Source of the DNA: Aurantiacibacter aquimixticola | GTDB taxonomy: Bacteria; Pseudomonadota; Alphaproteobacteria; Sphingomonadales; Sphingomonadaceae | Direction of reading: 5' to 3' | DNA length: 64,000 nucleotides | Assembly (NCBI RefSeq): GCF_003605475.1 | Contig: NZ_RAHX01000001.1 | Span: 1,922,001-1,986,000, forward strand | Part shown: piece after piece, positions 1-7,802 of the stretch | How the letters are laid out: each line of letters begins with the position of its first letter | Position numbering within the stretch: position 1 is the first letter of the stretch | The notes under the pieces: model-generated | Database searches by the model: none | The model's input: only the letters and a program-made list of their open reading frames with translations | What the model was told of the DNA's origin: nothing | Made by a program: the position numbers and the translations under genes

Positions 1-994
1 GCATTTCGAGATCGGCGATCAGGCGTTCGAGGCTGTCGAAGCGCGGCTCCGGATTGCGCCAATAAAGCTTGGTAAGCGGCGCAAAGCGATGCTGCTCGAT
101 GGCGAAGACTTCGTCCTCGGTAAACTCGATGGGTGCGCCGCCCCGCCTGCCGCCACCGGCCATCGTGCCGAAGCTTCCGTCGGTCTGGTGCCGACCGGCG
201 CGCCCGGCGATCTGCGCCATTTCGGCCGGGCGCAATCGGCGCTGTCGCACGCCGTCGAACTTTGACAGCGATGCGAAGGCGACGTGGCGAACATCGAGAT
301 TGAGGCCCATGCCGATGGCGTCGGTGGCGACGATGTAATCGACCTCCCCCGACTGGAAGAGTTCGACCTGGCGATTGCGCGTCTGTGGACTGAGCGCGCC
401 CATCACCACCGCAGCACCGCCGCGGAAACGTCGCAGCAGTTCGGCGACCTGGTAGACCTGCTCCACCGAGAAGGCGACGATGGCGCTGCGCGGCGGCAGG
501 CGGCTGAGCTTCGCCGAACCGGTATGGGTCAGGACGGAGAAGCGCGGGCGCTCCTCCACGCTGGCGTCCGGCACAAGCGCGCGAACCATCGGCTCCAGCG
601 TGGCCGAGCCGAGCAGCATCGTCTCTTCCCGACCGCGTGCATTCAGCAGCCGATCGGTGAAGATATGTCCGCGCTCCCGGTCCGCCGCGATCTGGGCCTC
701 GTCCAGCGCGACAAAGGCATGTCCCCCGCCATCGCGCGGCATGGCCTCGGCCGTGCAGAGGAAATAGCGCGCATTCGGCGGCTCGATCCGCTCTTCGCCG
801 GTAATCAGCGCACAGGCTGCCTCGCCCTTCATTGCGCAGACCTTGTCATAGACCTCGCGCGCAAGCAGCCGCAGCGGAAACCCGATCGCGCCGGAAGAAT
901 GGCCGCACATCCGCTCGATCGCGAGATGGGTCTTGCCGGTATTGGTCGGGCCGAGAACGGCGCGAATGCGGCTATCGGATGGCGGAAAAGTCAC
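1..994 (-). CDS. SUV3-like ATP-dependent RNA/DNA helicase, 3' end outside window
   Basis: About 331 residues are visible; the C-terminus lies beyond base 1. The start is GTG at 994, preceded by AGGAG at a 4-nt spacing. An upstream ATG in another frame hits a stop after 11 codons. Walker A GPTNTGKT sits at residues 15-22, DEAQ at 98-101, and a motif-VI-like QIAGRAGRH follows near residue 260. This order and the short N-terminus match the bacterial SUV3/superfamily 2 helicases related to mitochondrial Suv3, which unwind RNA during turnover. The function in bacteria is inferred. It is divergent from the M23 peptidase gene, with about 200 nt between the starts. Confidence 0.88.
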   Translation of the reverse strand, partial: MTFPPSDSRIRAVLGPTNTGKTHLAIERMCGHSSGAIGFPLRLLAREVYDKVCAMKGEAACALITGEERIEPPNARYFLCTAEAMPRDGGGHAFVALDEAQIAADRERGHIFTDRLLNARGREETMLLGSATLEPMVRALVPDASVEERPRFSVLTHTGSAKLSRLPPRSAIVAFSVEQVYQVAELLRRFRGGAAVVMGALSPQTRNRQVELFQSGEVDYIVATDAIGMGLNLDVRHVAFASLSKFDGVRQRRLRPAEMAQIAGRAGRHQTDGSFGTMAGGGRRGGAPIEFTEDEVFAIEQHRFAPLTKLYWRNPEPRFDSLERLIADLEM

Positions 995-1082
995 GGGACT
1001 CCTGCATGGCGATTGCAGATAGCGCGCGCAACCGTTGCAGCACGCAAACGCCTCGTCGCACGGTGGACTCAACTGGCCGCCG

Positions 1083-1098
1083 TTAAGGGCAAATTTAC
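1083..1098 (+). promoter_or_regulatory. Possible CtrA binding site (TTAA-N7-TTTAC)
   Basis: TTAA at 1083-1086 and TTTA at 1094-1097 are separated by 7 nt and followed by C. This differs by one base from the CtrA consensus TTAA-N7-TTAA(C) known in alphaproteobacteria. It lies about 100 nt upstream of the M23 peptidase start and between divergent genes. A chance match is possible, since this is one of the few AT-rich patches here. Confidence 0.3.
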
Positions 1099-1198
1099 TT
1101 TGTGATTGCAGGTTTGCGGGCAATTACGCAGACCGGGATTGGGTCGTGACGCTCCTTCGCGAAAGGAGCTGCTTCACGCGCACGCAAGGAGGGCGCGT

Positions 1199-2812
1199 TT
1201 GCTCAAGGATCGTGACAGCGATGGCGAGATCAGGCTGGAGGGTGATTACCCGCCCGCCCAGCTGACGCTCGACCAGGCCATCGACGAGCCGACCGGTTCA
1301 TCGCGCCGCATTGCGCGCGTCACTCCCCTGTCTGACCGCTACGGCGAATGGCACGCCCGAACTTCTGCGCGGCTGGCCGCATTCGACTTTGCGCCTGACC
1401 TTGGCCGAGACATCGGTTCGCGCCAATGGCTGCGCGGCGTAGCGACGCTGATCGGCCTTTCTGCGGTGGCGCTCGCTGCCTGGCCCGGCTTCTCTCCGGT
1501 GGAGGCTGCGCCTGCCATGCGGATCGACGATTCGGTGCGCGACGAATTCCGCAGTCAGATGATCATGCCGCTCGCGCTCGGAGCGGATAGCGGCCGCCGC
1601 ATGGGCTCGACCGTTGCTGTCTCGGAGCTCGAACGCGCCCCCGAACGCCCTCGTCTCGATCTGGTCGCGACCCTGACCCAGGGAGACGGTTTCGACCGCA
1701 TGTTGCGGCGTGCCGGTGTCGGCGAAGACGAAGCCCGCGCCATCGCCGGTATGGTCGGCTCAGCCATCGATCTCGACGATATCGAGCCCGGCACGCAGGT
1801 CGACATCACGCTTGGCCGCCGCGCTGCAGCCGATACGCCGCGCCCATTGGACGCGTTGTCCTTCCGCGCGCGTTTCGATCTGCAATTGGCGGTCGAACGG
1901 AAGGGCGATCGCCTGGTGCTGGATCCCCGCCCGATCATGGTCGATTCGACACCACTTAGGGTGCGCGGGACGGTCGGCCCGAGCCTCTACCGCTCCGCCC
2001 GGGCCGTTGGCGCGCCGCCGAGCGCGGTGCAGGAATTTCTGCGCACGATAGGCCGCGAACTCGACATGAGCCGCGAAGTGAGCGCGGGCGACGAATTCGA
2101 CATGATCGTCGATTATCGCCGCGCGGCCACGGGCGAAGTCGAGGTGGGCGACCTGCTTTATGCTGCGATCATCCGCGACGGACGGCCGAAAAAGCAGCTT
2201 ATGCGGTTCGGGCGTGAAGGCCGCTTCTACGATGCGGCGGGCGAAGGCGCGATGCGCGAAGGGCTCGTCTCGCCGGTGCCGGGTTCGATCAGTTCGCGCT
2301 TCGGCATGCGTCGCCACCCCGTCCTCGGCTATCGCCGCATGCATTCGGGCGTCGACTTCCGTGGCCGCAGCGGCACGCCGATCTATGCGGCGACGGATGG
2401 CACGGTCACTTTCTCGGGACGCAATGGCGGCTACGGCAATTTCGTTCGCCTGCGTCACGCGGGCGGCCTTGGCACCGGATATGCGCATATGAGCCGCATC
2501 GCCGTGCGCAACGGCCAGAGCGTTCGGCGCGGGCAGGTGATCGGGTATGTCGGCTCGACAGGCCTCTCGACCGGACCGCACCTCCATTACGAGATGTATC
2601 GCAATGGCCGGAAGATCGATCCGCTAAGCGTCCGTTACGTCACCCGCGCGCAGCTTTCGGGGCAGCAGCTGGCGAACTTCCGCGAGCAGCTGGTTCGCCT
2701 GCAACGCGTCGAGGCGGGCGCCGCGCTTGCCGATCTCGCGCCCGATCCATCGCTCACCGACGCTCCGCAGCGTGAGATCGACCGGCTCGAAAATCGGCGG
2801 AAGGTGAACTGA
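1199..2812 (+). CDS. M23 family metallopeptidase (LytM domain), membrane-anchored
   Basis: This is a predicted peptidoglycan endopeptidase of 537 residues. I place the start at TTG 1199 because AGGAGG lies at 1187-1192 with a 6-nt spacer. The in-frame ATG at 1106 has no such site and would add 31 basic, low-complexity residues. An N-terminal cytoplasmic stretch of about 78 residues precedes one hydrophobic segment (about residues 79-97), giving a type II membrane topology. A LysM/OapA-like region follows (about 155-240), then the M23 domain. The zinc ligands are visible as HSGVD (H382, D386) and PHLH (H461, H463), so the enzyme looks catalytically intact. It likely cleaves cross-links during growth or division. 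Confidence 0.9.
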   Translation: MLKDRDSDGEIRLEGDYPPAQLTLDQAIDEPTGSSRRIARVTPLSDRYGEWHARTSARLAAFDFAPDLGRDIGSRQWLRGVATLIGLSAVALAAWPGFSPVEAAPAMRIDDSVRDEFRSQMIMPLALGADSGRRMGSTVAVSELERAPERPRLDLVATLTQGDGFDRMLRRAGVGEDEARAIAGMVGSAIDLDDIEPGTQVDITLGRRAAADTPRPLDALSFRARFDLQLAVERKGDRLVLDPRPIMVDSTPLRVRGTVGPSLYRSARAVGAPPSAVQEFLRTIGRELDMSREVSAGDEFDMIVDYRRAATGEVEVGDLLYAAIIRDGRPKKQLMRFGREGRFYDAAGEGAMREGLVSPVPGSISSRFGMRRHPVLGYRRMHSGVDFRGRSGTPIYAATDGTVTFSGRNGGYGNFVRLRHAGGLGTGYAHMSRIAVRNGQSVRRGQVIGYVGSTGLSTGPHLHYEMYRNGRKIDPLSVRYVTRAQLSGQQLANFREQLVRLQRVEAGAALADLAPDPSLTDAPQREIDRLENRRKVN

Positions 2813-2863
2813 CGCCTGCGGAGGCGTTGCCCGCTCCTCGCTTTTGCGGCAGGACTTCGCGCC

Positions 2864-3859
2864 ATGAGCAGGAGTTTTCCCAACACGCGGATGCGGCGCA
2901 TGCGCGCGCACGGCTGGAGCCGCGCGATGCTGCGCGAGACCGTGCTGACGCCCGCCGATCTGATCTGGCCGCTGTTCGTGACAGACGGACAGGTTATCGA
3001 AGAGCCCGTTGCCAGCTTGCCGGGCGTTTCGCGCTGGTCGGTCGAAAACATCGCGAAACGCGCCCGCGAGGCGGTCGATCTCGGCATTCCCTGTGTGGCG
3101 CTGTTCCCGAATACGCCATCGGAAAGCCGAAGCGACGACGCTGCCGAGGCGCTCAATCCCGACAATCTGATGTGCCGCGCCATCAAGGCGGTGAAAGATG
3201 CGTGTGGCGAGGATATCGGCGTTCTCACTGACGTCGCGCTCGACCCCTATACCTCGCATGGGCAGGACGGGCTGATCGACGAAAGCGGCTACGTCCTCAA
3301 TGACGACACGGTTGCCGTGCTGGTCGACCAGGCCATCGTCCAGGCCGAGGCCGGCGCCGATATCGTCGCTCCGTCTGACATGATGGACGGCCGCGTAATG
3401 GCGATCCGCATGGCGCTGGAGATGGGCGGCCACCACAACACGCAGATCATGGCCTATGCCGCCAAGTTCGCGTCGGCATTTTACGGCCCTTTCCGAGATG
3501 CGGTGGGCAGCGGAGACCGGCTGAAGGGTGACAAGACCACCTATCAGATGGACCCGGCCAATGGCGACGAGGCGCTGGCCGAGATCGCGCTCGATATTGC
3601 GGAAGGCGCGGACAGCGTGATGGTGAAACCGGGCCTCGCCTATCTCGACATCATCTGGCGCGCCCGGCAGCGTTTCGATGTGCCGATCTTTGCCTATCAG
3701 GTAAGCGGCGAATACGCCTTGATAGAGGCCGGTGCCGCGGCGGGCGCCGGAGACCGCGATGCGCTGCTGATGGAAAAGCTGGTCGCTTTCAAGCGTGCGG
3801 GGAGCGCTGGAATCCTGACCTATCACGCGCCGGTCGCGGCGCGATTGCTGAGCCGGTGA
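2864..3859 (+). CDS. hemB: Delta-aminolevulinic acid dehydratase (porphobilinogen synthase)
   Basis: It condenses two 5-aminolevulinate molecules into porphobilinogen in the heme pathway. At 331 residues it has the normal family length. The two Schiff-base lysines are in AYAAKFAS and SVMVKPG. The metal region reads DVALDPYTSHGQDG, lacking the cysteine triad of zinc-dependent enzymes, so it is of the Asp-rich, Mg-type family common in alphaproteobacteria. It lies about 50 nt downstream of the M23 gene, and the next gene starts 1 nt after its stop, suggesting co-transcription with the acetyltransferase. Confidence 0.96.
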   Translation: MSRSFPNTRMRRMRAHGWSRAMLRETVLTPADLIWPLFVTDGQVIEEPVASLPGVSRWSVENIAKRAREAVDLGIPCVALFPNTPSESRSDDAAEALNPDNLMCRAIKAVKDACGEDIGVLTDVALDPYTSHGQDGLIDESGYVLNDDTVAVLVDQAIVQAEAGADIVAPSDMMDGRVMAIRMALEMGGHHNTQIMAYAAKFASAFYGPFRDAVGSGDRLKGDKTTYQMDPANGDEALAEIALDIAEGADSVMVKPGLAYLDIIWRARQRFDVPIFAYQVSGEYALIEAGAAAGAGDRDALLMEKLVAFKRAGSAGILTYHAPVAARLLSR

Positions 3860-3860
3860 G

Positions 3861-4448
3861 ATGCCGGATGGGGCCGAACCCTTCAGGCACGAGACCGCGC
3901 GCCTGGTCCTGCGCGACTGGCGCAATGAGGACTGGCCCGAATTCTGGCGACTGACCAACACGCCTGCCGTCATGCGTTGGCTCGGCCGCGAAGCGAATGC
4001 GCAAACGCGTGAAGCGGCCCGTGCTCGGGTCGAGCGGTATGCGCGCGATTACGGGCATACGTTCTGGGCGCTTGAGCGGATGCCCGACGGCGGACATCTG
4101 TCGGGCGAAATCCTTGGCTTCTGCGGCCTCAAACGCGCCAATGTCGATGGCTCGCCGGTGTCTGGCATGCCCGAAATCGGCTGGCGTCTTCGCGAGGATG
4201 CCTGGGGGTGCGGCTATGCCAAGGAGGCGGCCATGGCGTCGCTCGATCTCGGCTTCGGACGGTTTGGCTATGATGAAATCGTGGCGCTTACACTCGAGGG
4301 AAATGCGGCGAGCTGGGGTCTCATGAAGCGGCTCGGCATGCGCCGGCGCAAAGATCTGGATTATATCGATCCGAACTGGCCTGCCGAATTCAATCCAAAC
4401 ATAGTGTATTCAATCGCCGCATCCGCCTGGAAAGGCGCTGATGGATAA
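3861..4448 (+). CDS. GNAT family N-acetyltransferase (RimJ/RimL-like)
   Basis: A 195-residue single-domain GNAT protein. The N-terminal ETARLVLRDWRNEDWPEFW pattern is typical of RimJ/RimL-type acetyltransferases. The acetyl-CoA region is in the segment reading RLREDAWGCGYAKEAA, followed by ALTLEGNAASWGLMKRLGM near the C-terminus. The substrate cannot be read from the sequence. The start is 1 nt after the hemB stop, and its own stop overlaps the next gene by 8 nt, so translation is probably coupled. Confidence 0.87.
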   Translation: MPDGAEPFRHETARLVLRDWRNEDWPEFWRLTNTPAVMRWLGREANAQTREAARARVERYARDYGHTFWALERMPDGGHLSGEILGFCGLKRANVDGSPVSGMPEIGWRLREDAWGCGYAKEAAMASLDLGFGRFGYDEIVALTLEGNAASWGLMKRLGMRRRKDLDYIDPNWPAEFNPNIVYSIAASAWKGADG

Positions 4449-5034
4449 TTTGAGAGATCCTTTTGTGACCGATTTCGCTTCCCGCTACTCCGGTGCCACG
4501 ATCATGGCGTTCGAGGGAAAGGTTCCGCAAATCCACGACACGGCTTTCATTGCGCCGGGCGCGCGGATCATCGGCGACGTGACGATCGGCGCGGAGGCGA
4601 GCGTCTGGTACAATTGCGTGCTGCGCGGGGATATTCATCGCATAGAGGTCGGCGCGCGCTCAAACGTGCAGGACGGCAGTGTCTTTCACGTCGAGGGCCC
4701 GAGGCCGGATACCGAGGGTGAGCCGACGATCATCGGGGAGGATTGCGTAATCGGCCACATGGCCGTTGTCCACGGTGCACAGCTGGCGGACCGCGCTTTC
4801 GTTGGTATGGGCGCCATCGCGATGGACGGCGCACGAATTGCAGAGGGGGGAATGCTCGGCGCGGGCGCGCTGCTGAGTCCGGGCAAGCGGATCGGCGAAG
4901 GCGAGATCTGGATCGGCCGTCCAGCGAAATATTACCGGACCCAGGACGAAGCGCAGATCGCCAAGATCAAGTTTCAGACTGAACGCTATTGCAAGCTGGC
5001 GCAGAAGCATCTGGCGGAATTGAAATCGACCTGA
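4441..5034 (+). CDS. Gamma-carbonic anhydrase family protein
   Basis: A left-handed beta-helix protein of 197 residues with repeated hexapeptides, for example in GARIIGDVTIGAEASVWYN. Candidate zinc-ligand histidines sit in RGDIHRIEVG, IGHMAVVHG and the loop before VFHVEG. Members are carbonic anhydrases or bind acyl-CoA-like ligands; activity here is unproven. The ATG at 4441 has GGAAAGG just upstream and overlaps the preceding gene. A later in-frame ATG at 4504 (MAFEGK) matches the usual N-terminus of the family but lacks a clear ribosome site. Confidence 0.88.
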   Translation: MDNLRDPFVTDFASRYSGATIMAFEGKVPQIHDTAFIAPGARIIGDVTIGAEASVWYNCVLRGDIHRIEVGARSNVQDGSVFHVEGPRPDTEGEPTIIGEDCVIGHMAVVHGAQLADRAFVGMGAIAMDGARIAEGGMLGAGALLSPGKRIGEGEIWIGRPAKYYRTQDEAQIAKIKFQTERYCKLAQKHLAELKST

Positions 5035-5035
5035 T

Positions 5036-5130
5036 CCGGACCGCAGGTCCGGCAAGGCCGAACGACCCCCACGCGGCGTGTGCAGCTTGCCTGCGCGTCT
5101 AGCGAGGACGAAGCCGCGGATGCGGTTTCG
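5036..5130. repeat. Structured intergenic repeat, copy A (single arm)
   Basis: A 95-nt copy between two convergent genes. It aligns with 18756-18846: both contain CCGGCAAGG, a GCAGCTTGC hairpin, and GCGCGTCTAGCGAGGAC. The last part is a hairpin with arms 5109-5117 and 5122-5130 and a GGAT loop. Arms differ from the other copies but remain paired. An upstream hairpin (CCGGACC / GGTCCGG around GCA) corresponds to CCGGTC / GACCGG in copy B, again with paired changes. Confidence 0.8.
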
Positions 5131-5142
5131 CAAGGCAACACC

Positions 5143-6738
5143 CTAATCACGAACGAGCGCCCGCAACGCCTCGATACGATCCGCTTCATGGACCGGTTTG
5201 TCCCAGCGGATGCGATGGATGCGCGGGAAGCGCATGGCGAGGCCGCTCTTGTGCCGCTTGCTTTCGTGCACGCTGTCGAATGCGACTTCGAAAACGAGCG
5301 AGCGCGTGGTCTCGCGTACGGGGCCGAAGCGATTGACCGTGTTTTGCCGGACATGTCGGTCGAGCTTCTTCAGTTCCTCGTCGGTAAAGCCCGAATAGGC
5401 CTTGCCCACCGGCAGAAGTTCCGCGCCCGCATCGGGATCGCCGTTCCAGCAACCGAATGTGTAATCCGAATAAAAGCTCGAGCGTTTGCCGCTGCCGCGC
5501 TGGGCGTACATCAGGACGCAATCGACCAGTAGCGGATCACGCTTCCACTTGTACCACAGCCCGGTCTTGCGACCAGGCACGTAAGGGCTGTCGCGCCGCT
5601 TCAGCATCAGCCCCTCGATCGCATCTTCGCGTGTCCCTTCCCGAATTTCGGCAAGATGCGCGAAATCTCGCGCTTCCACGAGCTCCGACAAGTCGAAATG
5701 CGTCTCCGGAAGTTTCGGCACGAGTGTTTCGAGCCGGGTGCGGCGGTGCTGCCATTCCAGTGGGCGCATGTCCTCACCCTCAACGCCCAGAACATCGTAT
5801 AGCCGAACGAAAGCGGGGCTTTCGCGCAGCATCTTCTTGCTGACCGTCTTGCGTCCGAGCCGCTGCTGCAACGCATTGAAACTGGCCGCCCCGCCTGCCT
5901 CTCCCCCTTGCGAAGTGCCGCGAACGAGCAATTCGCCATCGAGCACGGCTGGCCTGTCCAGCGCCTGCACCATTTCCGGGAAAGTTGCGGAAATATCGTC
6001 GCCCGAGCGCGAATACAGTCGCGTCTCGCCCGCGACATGGACCAGCTGCACGCGAATGCCGTCCCACTTCCACTCCGCGGCGTAATCCCCAAGGTCGACA
6101 ACCGTCTCCTCCAGCGGGTGGGCGAGCATGAAGGGCTTGAAAAGCGGCATGTTGGCCGTGTCCGGTGGATCGGCCCCGTCCGCTGCCCAGGCGAACAGCT
6201 CCTGATAGGGCGGCTCCAACGCGTGCCAGTATTCCTCCACCAGATCGACATCGACATCGAAAGCGTTGGCGAACGCAACCTTGGCAAGTCGGCTGGACAC
6301 GCCCACGCGCATCCCGCCCGTCGCGAGCTTGAACAACGCATAGCGGCCCGACGCATCGAGCCGATCTAGAAGTCTGGGAAGCTCGCTCATCACATTGGCG
6401 CGCGTCATGCAGGAGAGCGCATCGACCGCTTCGCCCACCGTCGGCGGCGGAGCCACTTCGCCAAGCGGATCGGGCCAGAGGAAGCTGGCCGTTTCCGCCG
6501 TGTCTCCGACGAAATCGCGGCTAAGGCTCCAAAGAACCGGATCGACCCGCTCCTTCAGAAGGTTGCGAATGGTGGAGCTTTTCACTGCGCTGAAATCGAG
6601 ACCGTCGGTCAGGGCCGCCATCGCCCACCCTCGATCGGGATCGGGCGTATTCTGCAGGTACTCCGCAATAAGGCGCAGCTTTTCGTTGCGGCTGCGCGTG
6701 TAGACGAGCGCATCGATGAGGGCGGCGAACTCTTCCAC
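5143..6738 (-). CDS. ATP-dependent DNA ligase (LigC-type, cisplatin damage response)
   Basis: An ATP-dependent nick-sealing ligase of 531 residues. An N-terminal DNA-binding region (about 1-200) precedes the nucleotidyltransferase core. The adenylation motif EWKWDGIR is near residue 225, with SRSGDDIS and LDGELL after it. A further lysine motif, EGLMLKRRDSPYVPGRK, and an OB-fold region follow. It belongs to the family annotated as cisplatin damage response ligase, found with a metallo-beta-lactamase exonuclease. The start is GTG at 6738, 2 nt after the stop of that exonuclease gene, so the pair forms one transcript. The usual Lhr-type helicase and PdeM endonuclease of this cluster are not in the window. 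Confidence 0.93.
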   Translation of the reverse strand: MEEFAALIDALVYTRSRNEKLRLIAEYLQNTPDPDRGWAMAALTDGLDFSAVKSSTIRNLLKERVDPVLWSLSRDFVGDTAETASFLWPDPLGEVAPPPTVGEAVDALSCMTRANVMSELPRLLDRLDASGRYALFKLATGGMRVGVSSRLAKVAFANAFDVDVDLVEEYWHALEPPYQELFAWAADGADPPDTANMPLFKPFMLAHPLEETVVDLGDYAAEWKWDGIRVQLVHVAGETRLYSRSGDDISATFPEMVQALDRPAVLDGELLVRGTSQGGEAGGAASFNALQQRLGRKTVSKKMLRESPAFVRLYDVLGVEGEDMRPLEWQHRRTRLETLVPKLPETHFDLSELVEARDFAHLAEIREGTREDAIEGLMLKRRDSPYVPGRKTGLWYKWKRDPLLVDCVLMYAQRGSGKRSSFYSDYTFGCWNGDPDAGAELLPVGKAYSGFTDEELKKLDRHVRQNTVNRFGPVRETTRSLVFEVAFDSVHESKRHKSGLAMRFPRIHRIRWDKPVHEADRIEALRALVRD

Positions 6739-6740
6739 GC

Positions 6741-7760
6741 CTACTCGTCTTCGTCCTCGCGCCCGACCAGAGCGAGCGCACGGGCGCGGCGCTGGTGAAG
6801 CTGATGCCAGCGCAGCAGCGCTTCCTCCCGCCCGTGAGTGATCCAGGTCTCTTGCGGATCGACCTCTTGGATCGTGCGCGTCAGTTCATGCCAGTCGGCA
6901 TGGTCGGAAATGACCAGCGGCAGCTCGACATTGCGCTGACGGGCGCGCTGGCGCACCCGCATCCAGCCGCTCGCCATCGCCGTGATCGGGTCGGGCAGGC
7001 GTCGGCTCCAGCGGTCGTTCAAGGCGCTGGGTGGAGAGACGACGATGGCGCCGCGCATATCGTCCTTCGTATGATCGGCCACCAGCCGCAGCTCGCCTAG
7101 ATCGACGCCGTGCTCTTCGTAAAGCCGACACATCTTCTCCATCGCGCCGTGCAGGTAGATGGGATCGTGATGCCCTGCCGCGCGCAATTCGGCGATGACA
7201 CGCTGCGCCTTGCCGAGCGCATAGGCGCCGATCAAAACGCAGCGATCGGGATAAGCGGCGAGCCTGTCGAGCAGTTTCGCCATTTCCTCCTCGATCGGCG
7301 GGTGGGTGAAGAGCGGCAGGCCGAAGGTCGCTTCGGTGATGAAGATATCGCACGGCGTGACTTCGAAGGGCGGGCAGGTCGGATCGGCGCGGCGTTTGTA
7401 GTCTCCGGTGATCACCACCCGCTCGCCCGCATGTTCAAGCAGGATCTGCGCGCTGCCGAGCACGTGGCCCGCCGGGATATAGGTCGCATCGACACCGCCC
7501 TTCAGCCGAACGGTCTCGCCATATTCGACCGGCGTCGTGTCGCCGCCATCCGGGCCTTCCCCGGTGCGATAGCGCAGCGCCATGATCGCCAGCGTTTCCG
7601 GCGTCGCGACCGTCGCGCCATGGCCGCCACGCGCATGGTCAGCATGGCCGTGGGTGACGAGCGCGCGATCGACTGCGACGGACGGGTCGATCCACGCATC
7701 GGCGGGCACGACATGCACACCTTGGGGGTGCGGTTTGATCCAGGAAAAAGGCGCGGCCAT
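6741..7760 (-). CDS. Ligase-associated DNA exonuclease (metallo-beta-lactamase/beta-CASP fold)
   Basis: A 339-residue protein with the MBL signature VTHGHADHARGGH near residue 36, GDYKRR further on, ITEATFGLP, and a C-terminal SDHADWHE. This matches the exonuclease partner of LigC-type ligases, related to mRNA 3'-end processing factors and SNM1-type nucleases. It lies immediately upstream of the ligase on the same strand with a 2-nt gap. Known members degrade DNA ends in this repair cluster; activity here is inferred. The ribosome site before the ATG at 7760 is weak. Confidence 0.92.
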   Translation of the reverse strand: MAAPFSWIKPHPQGVHVVPADAWIDPSVAVDRALVTHGHADHARGGHGATVATPETLAIMALRYRTGEGPDGGDTTPVEYGETVRLKGGVDATYIPAGHVLGSAQILLEHAGERVVITGDYKRRADPTCPPFEVTPCDIFITEATFGLPLFTHPPIEEEMAKLLDRLAAYPDRCVLIGAYALGKAQRVIAELRAAGHHDPIYLHGAMEKMCRLYEEHGVDLGELRLVADHTKDDMRGAIVVSPPSALNDRWSRRLPDPITAMASGWMRVRQRARQRNVELPLVISDHADWHELTRTIQEVDPQETWITHGREEALLRWHQLHQRRARALALVGREDEDE

Positions 7761-7802
7761 CGGATAAGCAATCCGCCGAGCGCAGGGGCGTTCCGGGCGG
7801 TG

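Noticed and set aside
284..1105. A plus-strand frame across the helicase
   Set aside because: It is antisense to the SUV3-like helicase, whose Walker A and DEAQ motifs are clear.
2812..2863. A possible further repeat end (ACGCCT / AGGCGT hairpin and TCCTCGC)
   Set aside because: Only short pieces match; the loop is not GGAG in a matching stem and no arm aligns. Not enough to call a fifth copy.
2624..3973. A 449-codon minus-strand frame across hemB
   Set aside because: It is antisense to hemB, which has its full set of catalytic motifs.
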